From Ornithinibacillus contaminans (GTDB taxonomy: Bacteria; Bacillota; Bacilli; Bacillales; Amphibacillaceae), in contig NZ_LDPV02000010.1 in NCBI RefSeq assembly GCF_001038425.2, positions 17,170-81,169 on the forward strand: DNA of 64,000 nt, in the 5' to 3' direction. The position numbers were made by a program, and so were the translations under genes. This document shows positions 1-9,086 of the stretch, one piece after another. Under the pieces are notes generated by a model. That model saw only the letters and a list, made by a program, of their open reading frames with translations. It made no database searches and was not told where the DNA came from. Positions within the stretch are counted from its first letter, which is position 1; the number at the start of each line of letters is the position of its first letter.

Positions 1-2
1 CC

Positions 3-554
3 GCATCCAGTAGTAAAACAGAGCAAGGGGCTGTCGGCGCAGGAAAAGGAATGATTTGCTTCGGGTATAAAGGAGGGATTGGAACAGCGTCTCGTATTGT
101 AACTGCCTCCAACGAGAAATTTTCACTGGGCTGTCTTGTGCTTAGTAATTTCGGAAAAGGAACAGATGCCTTATTCGCAAACTTCCCAAAGAAGAATAAC
201 CCCAATAATACCGATGGCTCGATCATAATCATTATGGCAACAGATGCCCCGTTATATGATCGACAATTAAATCGACTTGCCAAACGAGCAGCGGCAGGTT
301 TAGGTCGAACTGGTAGTAGTTTTGATAATGGAAGTGGCGATATCGCCATTGCTTTTACGACAGCAAACAAATACCCACATAATCCTAATACACACTTAGA
401 ATCTGTTACGTATTTACGAGATGACCATCAAGCAATGAATCAGCTATTTCAAGCAGCAGCTGAGGTAACAGAGGAAGCCGTTATAAATTCGTTAAAGCAC
501 GCAGAGACAACTACCGGTCAACGAGGACGTATCATAGAAAAAGCACCACTTTAA
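3..554 (+). CDS. P1 (DmpA) family peptidase, C-terminal part
   Basis: The reading frame is open from the window edge, so the true start lies upstream. The visible part matches the end of DmpA/L-aminopeptidase D-Ala-esterase proteins, Ntn-hydrolase-like enzymes that self-cleave in front of a serine that becomes the nucleophile. The glycine-rich GAVGAGKGM segment is near the start of what is visible. The cleavage region NGSGDIAIAF is present, with the candidate nucleophile Ser encoded near base 333. Family membership is clear from these motifs. The substrate cannot be told, and the missing N-terminus prevents a check of the whole active site. Confidence 0.85.
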   Translation, partial: ASSSKTEQGAVGAGKGMICFGYKGGIGTASRIVTASNEKFSLGCLVLSNFGKGTDALFANFPKKNNPNNTDGSIIIIMATDAPLYDRQLNRLAKRAAAGLGRTGSSFDNGSGDIAIAFTTANKYPHNPNTHLESVTYLRDDHQAMNQLFQAAAEVTEEAVINSLKHAETTTGQRGRIIEKAPL

Positions 555-568
555 TGTGGTGCTTTCTA
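540..568. terminator. Intrinsic terminator after the peptidase gene
   Basis: Exact 10-bp arms AAAGCACCAC and GTGGTGCTTT enclose a 6-base loop that contains the stop codon of the peptidase gene. It lies between convergent genes and can serve both, although the T run is short. Confidence 0.75.
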
Positions 569-583
569 CAGGCTTTTTCAGTA

Positions 584-1489
584 TTATTTTACTTTATTTA
601 AAAATGATTTTGGTACATCCGCACGGAACAAGAGCAACTGACCAGTGATGGGATGCTCGAAGGATAATATTTTCGCATGAAGACCTAGTCTCCCAATCTC
701 ATTTGTCTTCGCACCATACTTCTTATCCCCGACAACAGGGTGACCTAAATCACTCATATGTACACGTATCTGATTTTTCCGCCCTGTTTCCAATTGTACT
801 TCTACTAAGGAAAATTGCTTATTAGCCTTTACTCGTCTGAAGCGTGTGATGGCCAGCTGACCATCTCTGTCCTGAATGGAATACATTTTATGAGTTTTAC
901 TTTCTCTCAACCATGACTTGATGGTTCCTTCTGATTGTGTGACATAGCCTTCCACTAAGGCGACATAAGTCCGCTCCTTGACCATATCCTTCCAGTTATC
1001 TTGAAGCTTCCGTTTTACTTTTTCACTTTTGGCAAACATCATGACACCAGAGGTTTCTTTATCTAAACGATGCACAACAAAAATACGATTAAGTGGATTC
1101 TGACGGCGGACATGTTCCATCAATTGATGGAGCGCTGTTTGCCGCTTCTCTTTTTCCGTTGCAATGGTGAGTAAGCCAGCGTCTTTATTAATGACAATAA
1201 CCGAATCATCCTCATATAAAATGGTCATCCCAATTAATGTGCTTTCTTTTACGGCAACTTTGTTTTTCAAAACGCTAACCGTCTGCCCCGCCTTTAATGG
1301 ATAGTTATGCTTGGTTTCGATATGATCATCGATCTTCACCTGGCCACGCGTGAGGATGGATTTAACGGAATTTCTACTTCTATTCTCCAGCTTCTGTAAT
1401 AGAAACGGCAGTAACTCGCCAGCTTCCTCAACCTTGAAATTCAGCGTACCACTTCTGGATTGCCCATTTGTTCTTCTCTTATCTGCCAT
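584..1489 (-). CDS. RluA-family pseudouridine synthase
   Basis: This 301-residue protein has the RluA-family architecture. An N-terminal S4-like RNA-binding segment (about residues 15-75) is followed by the catalytic domain, with the signature HRLDKETSGVMMFAKS. Its Asp is the catalytic residue that isomerises uridine to pseudouridine in rRNA or tRNA. Bacilli carry several RluA paralogues (RluD/YlyB, YjbO, YhcT types), and I cannot assign the target uridine from sequence alone. The start is ATG after a GAGGAGAT ribosome site. It is convergent with the peptidase gene. Confidence 0.9.
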   Translation of the reverse strand: MADKRRTNGQSRSGTLNFKVEEAGELLPFLLQKLENRSRNSVKSILTRGQVKIDDHIETKHNYPLKAGQTVSVLKNKVAVKESTLIGMTILYEDDSVIVINKDAGLLTIATEKEKRQTALHQLMEHVRRQNPLNRIFVVHRLDKETSGVMMFAKSEKVKRKLQDNWKDMVKERTYVALVEGYVTQSEGTIKSWLRESKTHKMYSIQDRDGQLAITRFRRVKANKQFSLVEVQLETGRKNQIRVHMSDLGHPVVGDKKYGAKTNEIGRLGLHAKILSFEHPITGQLLLFRADVPKSFLNKVK

Positions 1490-1517
1490 GAAATAATCTC
1501 CTCTAATTGACTAAAAA

Positions 1518-1748
1518 TCAGTCTTCATCTTTTACATCCAGATCTTCTGGTATTGGTTCATTTAAATATTCCTGTATCAACAAACGATACTTTTCCACTT
1601 GTTCAAAATGGGTGGAGAATTGCTCTTTATTTACTAGATATTGTTCTCCATCGTGAATTGCTCGAATCTTTCCTTGCAGGACTAATGACTTAACTTTTGC
1701 CTCATTCATGGACAAATATTCCGCTAGTTCAGGTACTGTTACATACAT
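1518..1748 (-). CDS. Small excisionase-type helix-turn-helix protein
   Basis: The frame is open from 1796, but the likely start is the ATG at 1748, which gives 76 residues. An AAGGATG ribosome site sits about 10 bases before this ATG, and the protein then begins directly with the MerR/excisionase-like fold (YVTVPELAEYLSMNEAKVKS). The domain reads a target through a short winged HTH, as in phage Xis and helix_turn_helix_17 proteins. The acidic tail (about the last 15 residues) is unremarkable. It lies just upstream of the RluA-type gene on the same strand, and no function beyond DNA binding can be claimed. Confidence 0.65.
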   Translation of the reverse strand: MYVTVPELAEYLSMNEAKVKSLVLQGKIRAIHDGEQYLVNKEQFSTHFEQVEKYRLLIQEYLNEPIPEDLDVKDED

Positions 1749-1900
1749 CGTGAACACCATCCTTATATGACTTTTTTCATGCAAGTAAATGACCAAGCGT
1801 AAATGCTTTAAAAAATCAACTAGTAAATTTTTCCTATTTATACTATAATATAAATTCTACCAAAGGTTACTTATTCAACTACAGGAGAAATTATACACTA

Positions 1901-3259
1901 ATGCACTTACAATTAGAAAACATTCGTATCCACTACCAATTATATAATTCCCCAAAAAACAATGCCGATTATGTCGTACTAATCCATGGCTTAGGTTTAG
2001 ATTTAACCATTTGGGAACCAATTATTCCCATGCTCCAGGAATCTTACCATGTAGTTACCTTTGATATTAGAGGGCACGGTAGAACAACCGGACCAACTGA
2101 CCAGCTCTCATGGGATGTCTTGGTTGACGATGTACGAGCGCTTGTGACTGCTTTATCCATTCCGAGTTTCCACATTATCGGATATGGATTTGGTGGGAAT
2201 TTAGCGATTCAATATATTGAACAATATCCCGAAAACGTGAAAAAGCTTATTTTAACATCTGTCTATATGTATTTTCCGAAAATGATTACCAAGAGTGAAG
2301 TGGATAAACGGAAAACACTCTTAACGAACGGAAAAATGTCGGAGCTAGCGAAAAACTTAATTCATCAAATTTGTTATTACATCACGCCGGATAAAGAAAT
2401 TCTTTTAACTAAGGCTTATGAAAAAATTGACAAAGATACCTATTTCCGTCTATTTCACATGCTAGCGGAAACAGTATCATTAGAAGATTTAAGCGGTATC
2501 GAGAAAGAGGTTTTATTAATTCAAGGGGAAAAGGATCCCCTGTTTCCATTGCAACAAACAAATTTATATCAAAGCTTCTTAAAAAATGCTGCAAGCTACA
2601 TAATGCCAAATGCATCTAATTTAGTTCCATTAGATAATCCAACTAGCTTTATCACCTTAGTCATCAATTTTATCAAAGAAGGAATTTCAACCTCCTTTAC
2701 TTCCGTCATGGCTCAGGAATTCACCGATACGATTGATAATCTGTATACCAATTCGTTTACTACGTTAGAGATTAATATTATCGATGGCTTTCGTGTGAAA
2801 ATTTTAGGAGAGGTTATTGAGGACAAGTGGAATCAACGCAAGGCAAAAAATCTGTTGGCCTATCTTGCCTATCATAACCCGGCAACAAGGGAAGAATTAA
2901 TCGATGAATTTTGGCGGGAAAACGATTTGAACAGTGCTAAAAACAATTTACGTGTCGCATTAAATCACTTAAAGCGGATTTTACAAAATCACAATCTAGA
3001 TTCCCATCTGCAAATTAATCGTGAACATATTTGCTTGGTTGGTGATATTTCATTTGATTTAGCAAACTACATGGATCGGCTAAACATGTGTGAAGCAGAA
3101 ACAAATCTATTGCGAAAAAAATCCCTCTATGAGGACTTAATGAAAACTTATAAAGATAGAATTTTTATTGACTTATACGATGATTGGCTTAGTAATATTC
3201 AACAGGAAATTGAGGTCAGACTTCACCATATCGTAATGTCTATTACGAATCAGTCATAA
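1901..3259 (+). CDS. Inactive alpha/beta-hydrolase fused to a winged-helix (BTAD-like) regulator domain
   Basis: Residues 1-265 have the alpha/beta-hydrolase fold (oxyanion HG near residue 30, then DIRGHGRT). The nucleophile elbow reads GYGFGG, with Gly at residue 96 where Ser is expected, and the terminal catalytic His position reads NASNLVPLDNP. The acid (GEKDPLF) is kept. About residues 290-400 resemble the OmpR/SARP-type winged helix that starts BTAD regulators (QRKAKNLLAYLAYHNPATREEL). The protein is therefore probably a ligand-sensing transcription factor built on a dead hydrolase. What it senses and controls is unknown. It stands alone and is divergent from the small HTH gene. Confidence 0.7.
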   Translation: MHLQLENIRIHYQLYNSPKNNADYVVLIHGLGLDLTIWEPIIPMLQESYHVVTFDIRGHGRTTGPTDQLSWDVLVDDVRALVTALSIPSFHIIGYGFGGNLAIQYIEQYPENVKKLILTSVYMYFPKMITKSEVDKRKTLLTNGKMSELAKNLIHQICYYITPDKEILLTKAYEKIDKDTYFRLFHMLAETVSLEDLSGIEKEVLLIQGEKDPLFPLQQTNLYQSFLKNAASYIMPNASNLVPLDNPTSFITLVINFIKEGISTSFTSVMAQEFTDTIDNLYTNSFTTLEINIIDGFRVKILGEVIEDKWNQRKAKNLLAYLAYHNPATREELIDEFWRENDLNSAKNNLRVALNHLKRILQNHNLDSHLQINREHICLVGDISFDLANYMDRLNMCEAETNLLRKKSLYEDLMKTYKDRIFIDLYDDWLSNIQQEIEVRLHHIVMSITNQS

Positions 3260-3313
3260 GCCACTTTAACTCCTAGCATCTAAACTTGAACTACTCACCA
3301 CTTATGATAAAAA

Positions 3314-3360
3314 TTCACCTAAACGACTGTAATCTGTCCCATTACTGTCATTTAGGTGAA
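3314..3360. terminator. Long inverted repeat between convergent genes
   Basis: Arms at 3314-3333 and 3341-3360 pair over 20 bp with two mismatches around a CTGTCCC loop. It lies between the hydrolase-regulator gene and the convergent HTH gene, so a bidirectional terminator is the simplest reading. It could also be a relic of the mobile element suggested by the next gene. Confidence 0.6.
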
Positions 3361-3383
3361 AGTCGCTTTACGCCTATCACTGA

Positions 3384-3812
3384 CTACATTTGGCTATGTC
3401 GATATTCTAAAAACCTAGCCTTCGACACATCTAATGCATGGCAAAGAAGGTCGACCGGGAATTGATCTTCTAGGGTCTGAATGACCTTATACTTTCCTTC
3501 CTCACCTTGGATTGTTCGTTCTAAATACGTCTTTAACGCCTCTACTTCGATCTTCAAATTCTCTAGTTGCTTCTGGATTGAATCTTGTTCTGCTTCTCCC
3601 TCTGTATGCATTAATGACCGCTCAAATGCCGCAGAACCACTTTTTTTATATTTCTTAATCCACTCGTAGACATTATCACGGTGGCGTATTCCTAAGTCGG
3701 TGATAACCGCATGAACTGGTTGATCCTCCTCCAGAACCCGCCGAATAGCCTCCAGTTTAACCTGTTTACTATACCTTGAGTATGCCCGTTTCTGCTCTTC
3801 CAAACCCTTCAC
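3384..3812 (-). CDS. IS3-OrfA-like HTH protein, domesticated or remnant
   Basis: The N-terminal half (RYSKQVKLEAIRRVLEEDQP, then YEWIKKYKKSG) is the helix-turn-helix of IS3-type OrfA transposase proteins. A coiled-coil follows (about residues 75-105). The last 35 residues (QTLEDQFPVDLLCHALDVSK) resemble the start of an IS3 OrfB, which is not otherwise present here. The frame opens with GTG at 3812, crowded against an AAAAGGG site. A TTG three codons later is better spaced. No flanking IS ends were found, so it is either a decayed insertion sequence or a standing DNA-binding protein. Confidence 0.55.
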   Translation of the reverse strand: MKGLEEQKRAYSRYSKQVKLEAIRRVLEEDQPVHAVITDLGIRHRDNVYEWIKKYKKSGSAAFERSLMHTEGEAEQDSIQKQLENLKIEVEALKTYLERTIQGEEGKYKVIQTLEDQFPVDLLCHALDVSKARFLEYRHSQM

Positions 3813-3889
3813 CCCTTTTAATGCCCTTATCGCTACACCCTTATACTACTAGACCAACCATTACACAATCATTACAAGAACTGAGAAGG

Positions 3890-4546
3890 TCAGAATCCTA
3901 ATTTACACCAATCAAATAGCTGACCAGGATCAACCTTCCGTCCAGCAGCATAGTCCTCATGCCCGATGATGTGCCACCTGCTATTTGGAATTGTTGGATT
4001 GCGTTTCAGAATATCCTGAATCAAGGAGGATAAAGCACGATATTGTTGTTCGGTAAAGCCAAGATCATTTGGCGAAATCGCATCATAGGCTGCTTCAGGA
4101 ATAAACGACGCCATTTCTTCCTTTGTGCCAATCCCCATTAGTTCAATCCCGATGGAATAATCATTCATATTATGTATGAAAAAAGGCAGATTCGGGAGAT
4201 TGCTCTTTCCCGCATGATAGGCCACTCGATTTTCCGGAACGAGTTGAAATACATCACCCTCCCGATCAATTACGTAATGAGTGGAAAGCCGAAGATCCTT
4301 CAATAGAAAATAAATAGCGGTAATCTGATAAGGATTGTCCTCTAAATTCGATATATTACTGATGAAATGAAGCATGATGTGTGTAATCGGCTTCTTCCTA
4401 ATCGTAGAGTTTTCTTCCGGTAAATATAGCTTCTTAATTTGTACTGTATGTGTAGTCTCTCCCACATTACCGGCAGAAACCTCGTAGTTAAACCCTATGC
4501 TTGCTAACGCCACAAAAATAAGAACCCTTTGTATTGATACCTTCAT
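3890..4546 (-). CDS. Secreted N-acetylmuramoyl-L-alanine amidase (Amidase_2)
   Basis: The start at 4546 is chosen because AAAGGGG lies seven bases before it, whereas the earlier ATG abuts its own site. The protein begins with MKVSIQ and a signal-peptide-like hydrophobic stretch ending near VSAG. The rest is an Amidase_2/PGRP fold that cuts the amide bond between MurNAc and the stem peptide. The Zn-ligand positions are visible: His in MLHF, His in HIIGHEDYAAG and Asp in KVDPG. It probably acts in wall turnover or spore wall processing. It is divergent from the MoxR gene. Confidence 0.85.
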   Translation of the reverse strand: MKVSIQRVLIFVALASIGFNYEVSAGNVGETTHTVQIKKLYLPEENSTIRKKPITHIMLHFISNISNLEDNPYQITAIYFLLKDLRLSTHYVIDREGDVFQLVPENRVAYHAGKSNLPNLPFFIHNMNDYSIGIELMGIGTKEEMASFIPEAAYDAISPNDLGFTEQQYRALSSLIQDILKRNPTIPNSRWHIIGHEDYAAGRKVDPGQLFDWCKLGF

Positions 4547-4704
4547 CGAATAGCCCCTTTCCATCCCCTTATACTTAGCTTTAACAATTCCCCAAAAAAT
4601 CTACAGAAAAATCTTTCATCACTTCATTAGCGACGTAATGACTTTCCTTTGTGATTCATTCGAAAAAAGCTTACAATATTCAAGGAAGGAAGGGTGTATA
4701 CAAC

Positions 4705-5577
4705 ATGACATTAAACTATTCATTACCAGATACCATTACTGAAATTCTAACCAAGAAAAGAAGTACGACCGATAAATTTCAAGAACTCATTCGAAATGGT
4801 GGTTATATGCCGCCTAACATAGATTTATTAGTCGATGCTATTACGGCGTTAAGCATGGGGAAAAACCTGTTATTAAAAGGACCAACTGGTGCGGGTAAAA
4901 CAAAATTTGCTGAAACCTTATCAAGCTTGTTCAATCAGCCCATGTTCAGTGTAAACTGTTCGGTAGATCTAGATGCAGAAAGTCTCCTTGGCTTTAAAAC
5001 CCTAGCCTACGATGGTGATAAACAGGTAATTGAATTTGTGCCAGGACCAGTAATCAATGCCATGACGAACGGAACATTACTCTATATTGACGAAGTAAAC
5101 ATGGCCAAACCTGAAACATTGCCACTAATTAATGGTGTGCTTGATTATCGCAGAACAATAACCAATCCATTTACCAATGACATGATAACTGCCAAAGAAG
5201 GATTCGGTGTTATTGCAGCGATAAACGAGGGCTATATCGGAACCGTTCCCCTGAATGAGGCATTAAAGAACCGTTTTATTGTGCTGGATGTTCCGTACAT
5301 TGAAGGAGACCAACTGAAGAAGCTTATTAGTACGAATACAGCCTTAACAGACGAAGAAGCGATTGACTTATTTGTCAAATTATCTTCAGACTTGATTCAA
5401 GCTGTCTATCAAGGCAAGCTCTCGGAGGATGCTGCCTCTGTTCGCGCGTTGTTGGATGCCTGTGACTTAAGTGTCGTCATTCCTCCTAAACGCGCCATTC
5501 TACGTTCAATCGTCGATAAATTAGATGAAGAAAGAGAACGAGAATTTGTGAAAAATCTAGCAGAAACGCTTTTCTAG
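4705..5577 (+). CDS. yojN: MoxR-family AAA+ ATPase (YojN-like)
   Basis: The start at 4705 follows a GGAAGGAAGGG site. The 290-residue protein is a single AAA_5 domain: Walker A GPTGAGKTK, Walker B LLYIDEVNM, and a sensor/arginine-finger segment ALKNRF. MoxR ATPases act as chaperones that remodel or insert cofactors into partner proteins, usually together with a VWA protein from the next gene. That partner follows here after 15 bases. The pairing and the sizes fit B. subtilis YojN/YojO. Their link to nitric-oxide reductase activation is by family name only, and no reductase gene is in this window. Confidence 0.85.
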   Translation: MTLNYSLPDTITEILTKKRSTTDKFQELIRNGGYMPPNIDLLVDAITALSMGKNLLLKGPTGAGKTKFAETLSSLFNQPMFSVNCSVDLDAESLLGFKTLAYDGDKQVIEFVPGPVINAMTNGTLLYIDEVNMAKPETLPLINGVLDYRRTITNPFTNDMITAKEGFGVIAAINEGYIGTVPLNEALKNRFIVLDVPYIEGDQLKKLISTNTALTDEEAIDLFVKLSSDLIQAVYQGKLSEDAASVRALLDACDLSVVIPPKRAILRSIVDKLDEEREREFVKNLAETLF

Positions 5578-5592
5578 ATAGGAGTATAAGAC

Positions 5593-7500
5593 ATGTTTCG
5601 CTTCAATGATTCAAGGGTAGATACCAATCTATTTTTACAGCTTCAAGATTTAGCTACTGTCCTGTCTGGCGATGAGAAGCTTAAATTTGAATATAATTTT
5701 GGATCCCTAATCGACTTAGTTGATTATAAACTTACCGCTAGTCGTTTTTGGGACAATACAAATGATTCCATTAAAGAAGCCGGACTCAAGACAGATGTTT
5801 ATTTACGCGCAATCGGAACGTTAAGACATTCCATCATTCCAGAAATGAAGTCCTTTCTAGAAAATGTCCAAGATGCTGCCTTACCGAAGTTTTCTAACCA
5901 GATTTTTGCCTTGTTGGAGGATATTCGATTGGAAGAAATAATTAAGCAGGAGCGACCAGGAACCAAATACGCCTTTTCTATTAGGAAGCAGGCTTACGAG
6001 CATTACTTCCAAACACAATTAGCTGTAAATGCATCAAGAAGCTTTCCGTTAGATGAATTATTTTGTTTAATTTACTTGCAATTACATTCTGATCGTCCTG
6101 ACCCGATTTTTCCAAAAGCAACTGCTGAGCAACGACAACAACTAGAGGAATTAAAGCCTATTCTGTACAGTGTCTTTGAGGCTAAAAGCACGGCAGATGT
6201 AACGCGGATTTCCGAACAAATAGTTTATCGTATCCATGGCTATAAGGATACATTGAATGAATACTTCATCTTTCCAATCAGCCATATCACGTCCTATGAG
6301 AAAAATACGTTATTTGATGAGCTAACCCGAACAGACGCACTAAATAATGACGATTTTGAAGAGGTTAATCAAGAGGAAAGTGAGTATTTCGATGAGAAAT
6401 TCTCTACCTGGCATCGGGAAAATAAAAACGAAAATAAGAAACAAAACTTCCTTCAGTTTGAATTAGAACAAGGAACCAAAACAAGCATCATGGGTGGTGG
6501 CGCGCGGGAAACAGAAGACGGTGACCAAGCAATGGCAGCCATCCAAGGCTCATCGGGCATGAGTAAGCAAAATGATTACTCGGATAAAGAACCACTAGAA
6601 AAAGAAGAAACGTCTCAAGGTGGCGGTTCTTCTGATGAATATGGCGAGGAAAATAAAGATGCTGTTAAAATCGATAAAGTGGCAACTTCTCCGACTCCAG
6701 ATGATAGCATCGCCTATCAGGAGTTTGTTCTGGATATTGAACCTTTTAAACGAAAACTCGCAAAAACGATTGAGAAAACAATTGAGCATAAAAAAAATCA
6801 ACCGCGCCAGGATTTGATTTTCGGTAGACTATCGAAAAAGCTTCTATCAGTCGTATTAGATGAAAATCCTCGCGTCTTCTATAAGAAAAACGAAGAATCC
6901 AAGGAATTTGATGCGGTGTTTACATTGCTAGTGGACTGCTCTGCTTCCATGCACAATAAAATGGATGAAACAAAACGTGGCATTGTACTGTTTCACGAAG
7001 TACTGAACCATCTCAAGGTACCCCATTCCATTATCGGATTCTGGGAGGACGCCAATGATGTGAAGGAAAACTATCAGCCAAACTATTTCCACCGGATTCA
7101 TTCCTTTACAGACTCCTTTTACCAGCAGAATGGTCCTAAAATTATGCAGTTAGAGCCACAGGAGGATAATCGCGATGGCTTTAGTATTCGGGTCATCACG
7201 AAGGAACTCGAAGCACGCAGAGAAAAGAATAAATTCCTACTCGTATTCTCAGACGGTGAACCCGCTGCTAGCAATTACGATCAGAACGGAATTGTTGATA
7301 CCAATATTGCAGTATCAGAAGCCCGCAAAAAGGGTATTGAAGTCATTGGTATGTTCTTAGCCAATGGTGTCGTTGATGAACGAGAAGATATGACAATGCA
7401 AAATATTTATGGCCGTGAACGTGTGATGATTCCAAGTGTTGCGGAGCTTCCAGAGCATTTCGCACCATTGTTAAAGAAATTATTATTGAAGAGTATTTAA
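5593..7500 (+). CDS. yojO: VWA-domain protein (YojO/CobT/NorD-like)
   Basis: This 635-residue protein has a long helical N-terminal region. An acidic, low-complexity linker (about residues 255-370, rich in Glu, Asp, Gly and Ser) follows, and the C-terminal von Willebrand A domain has a MIDAS motif DCSASM near residue 450 and a later FSDGEP. VWA partners of MoxR ATPases bind a metal through MIDAS and dock the client. It is cotranscribed with the ATPase gene, using an AGGAG site in the 15-base gap. There are no membrane segments, so it is cytoplasmic. Confidence 0.82.
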   Translation: MFRFNDSRVDTNLFLQLQDLATVLSGDEKLKFEYNFGSLIDLVDYKLTASRFWDNTNDSIKEAGLKTDVYLRAIGTLRHSIIPEMKSFLENVQDAALPKFSNQIFALLEDIRLEEIIKQERPGTKYAFSIRKQAYEHYFQTQLAVNASRSFPLDELFCLIYLQLHSDRPDPIFPKATAEQRQQLEELKPILYSVFEAKSTADVTRISEQIVYRIHGYKDTLNEYFIFPISHITSYEKNTLFDELTRTDALNNDDFEEVNQEESEYFDEKFSTWHRENKNENKKQNFLQFELEQGTKTSIMGGGARETEDGDQAMAAIQGSSGMSKQNDYSDKEPLEKEETSQGGGSSDEYGEENKDAVKIDKVATSPTPDDSIAYQEFVLDIEPFKRKLAKTIEKTIEHKKNQPRQDLIFGRLSKKLLSVVLDENPRVFYKKNEESKEFDAVFTLLVDCSASMHNKMDETKRGIVLFHEVLNHLKVPHSIIGFWEDANDVKENYQPNYFHRIHSFTDSFYQQNGPKIMQLEPQEDNRDGFSIRVITKELEARREKNKFLLVFSDGEPAASNYDQNGIVDTNIAVSEARKKGIEVIGMFLANGVVDEREDMTMQNIYGRERVMIPSVAELPEHFAPLLKKLLLKSI

Positions 7501-7503
7501 AAA

Positions 7504-7541
7504 TAACGTGCAAGGGCTTCATTTGAGCTCTTGCACGTTTC
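7504..7541. terminator. Bidirectional terminator between yojO and pdxR
   Basis: Exact arms AACGTGCAAG and CTTGCACGTT enclose a 16-base middle that pairs further (GGGCT with AGCTC, one mismatch). The next gene is convergent. Confidence 0.7.
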
Positions 7542-7564
7542 AACATATTTTTGCTCCCAATCTC

Positions 7565-8965
7565 TTAGAGAATCTCCCAGCTTTGTAATAATAGCTTAAT
7601 AGCTTCTTCTAATTCTCGTTCTGGTATTCCTGCGAAGCCTAGGACAATTCGAGGTGACGATTCGTACTTTTTTTCCATGATATAGGTTGATAACGGATAG
7701 ATTTTAATTTGTGCTTCCTGTGCTTTATCTAAAAGCTCTCCCTCGCTCATGCCATTCTTTATTTCTAATACGACATGGAACCCCGACAGATCACTTACAA
7801 CTTCTAGTTTTTCTTTATACAGTTTTAACAGCCCTAATGTTTTTTCCATCTTTCTTCGGTATACTTTTCGCATTCGGTTGAGGTGTTTTTCAAAGTCTCC
7901 TTCTTTCATGAACTGTGCAACGATATGTTGATCAATTCGGGATACGGTGCTCTGGAAAAAGGATAATTTCTCCTTGTATTGTTCCAAGAGACGTTTTGGT
8001 AAGACCATATAGCTAATCCGAATCGAAGGAATGAGCGATTTAGAAAAAGTCCCTAAATAAATGACCTTTCGCCTCTGATCCATACTTTGTAAAGATGGAA
8101 TGGACTTACCACTATAACGAAATTCACTATCATAATCATCTTCAATGATATATCGATCGTCCCGTTCTGCTGCCCAGTTTAATAGTTTTATCCGACGATT
8201 AGCAGATAATACGGATCCATATGGGAAGTGATGGGACGGGGTTACATAGACCACATTAATCGCTGCACCATCAAGTGTATCTACCTCTACCCCTCTTTCA
8301 TCAACCGCTAACGGCCAAACTTCATTTGGATAGTGTTGAAGAATACGAGAAATAACATGATAGCCCGGATCCTCTACCCCATACGCAACGTTATCCCCTA
8401 GTAACAAAATGAGCTGTTGTAACAAGATTTCAATTCCAGCTCCGACAATCACTTCATCTGGTGAACAGTGAACCCCTCGTGCTTGGTAAAGATAATTCGC
8501 TATTTCTTCCCGTAATGTAAATTCACCCTGGCGATCGCCCATTAACAACAAGGAATGATTTTCATGATCAATGATGTTTTTCGTATATTTTCTCCACGTA
8601 GCGAAGGGAAAATTTTCGGTATCAATCCAGCTCGGGTGAAAATTATAACGAATCCGTTGCACAGATTGATCCAATTGACCAGATGTACGATTGGTAGGCT
8701 GAACATATTCTAAATCCTCATAAGCCAAAACAAAATATCCTTTTCTCGGAATGCCTTCTACATATCCCTCTGCCACTAATTGTTCATAGGCAGTTTCAAT
8801 GGTATTTTGACTAATATTTAGGAACTCTGATAGCTTTCGTTTCGATGGTAGCTTTGTCTGGTATGGTATACGAGCTTCCATGATTTCTGTTTTGATGTAT
8901 GTATATAACTGTTCATATAACGGTGTTTCACTTTCACGGTCTAGATCACACGATAGCATCTCCAT
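7565..8965 (-). CDS. pdxR: MocR/GntR-type regulator of vitamin B6 synthesis
   Basis: This is a 466-residue MocR protein. Residues 1-75 are a GntR winged helix (TKLPSKRKLSEFLNISQNTI). The remainder is an aminotransferase-I-like domain, with the PLP-lysine motif YLGTFSKSLIPS and an upstream DDYDSEFRY. In PdxR proteins the second domain senses pyridoxal phosphate and the first binds direct repeats upstream of pdxST. The gene is divergent from pdxS across a short gap, which makes PdxR the best call. The start has AGGAGGG seven bases before the ATG. The repeats in that gap are listed separately. Confidence 0.88.
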   Translation of the reverse strand: MEMLSCDLDRESETPLYEQLYTYIKTEIMEARIPYQTKLPSKRKLSEFLNISQNTIETAYEQLVAEGYVEGIPRKGYFVLAYEDLEYVQPTNRTSGQLDQSVQRIRYNFHPSWIDTENFPFATWRKYTKNIIDHENHSLLLMGDRQGEFTLREEIANYLYQARGVHCSPDEVIVGAGIEILLQQLILLLGDNVAYGVEDPGYHVISRILQHYPNEVWPLAVDERGVEVDTLDGAAINVVYVTPSHHFPYGSVLSANRRIKLLNWAAERDDRYIIEDDYDSEFRYSGKSIPSLQSMDQRRKVIYLGTFSKSLIPSIRISYMVLPKRLLEQYKEKLSFFQSTVSRIDQHIVAQFMKEGDFEKHLNRMRKVYRRKMEKTLGLLKLYKEKLEVVSDLSGFHVVLEIKNGMSEGELLDKAQEAQIKIYPLSTYIMEKKYESSPRIVLGFAGIPERELEEAIKLLLQSWEIL

Positions 8966-8979
8966 TATTTAGCCCTCCT

Positions 8980-9019
8980 AATCTGGCATTATCAAAATCT
9001 ATAAATCTGACACTTTCAA
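8980..9019. promoter_or_regulatory. Candidate PdxR operator: two direct repeats
   Basis: AATCTGGCATTATCAA (8980-8995) and AATCTGACACTTTCAA (9004-9019) match at 13 of 16 positions with a 24-base period. The first overlaps the leader of the regulator gene, and the second ends in the -35 hexamer of pdxS. Direct repeats are the kind of site MocR dimers use. Confidence 0.55.
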
Positions 9020-9042
9020 CAATGCCAACTACTCCTTATAAT
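9014..9042 (+). promoter_or_regulatory. pdxS promoter (sigma-A type)
   Basis: TTTCAA at 9014-9019 and TATAAT at 9037-9042 are separated by exactly 17 bases, about 45 bases before the start codon. Its -35 hexamer lies within the second copy of the direct repeat. Confidence 0.7.
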
Positions 9043-9086
9043 AAATTAAAATTATATATAATCAAGTGTAGAATGGAGTGTTTCGA

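Noticed and set aside
3384..3812. A complete IS3-family insertion sequence
   Set aside because: No full OrfB, no terminal inverted repeats framing the gene and no target duplication were found.
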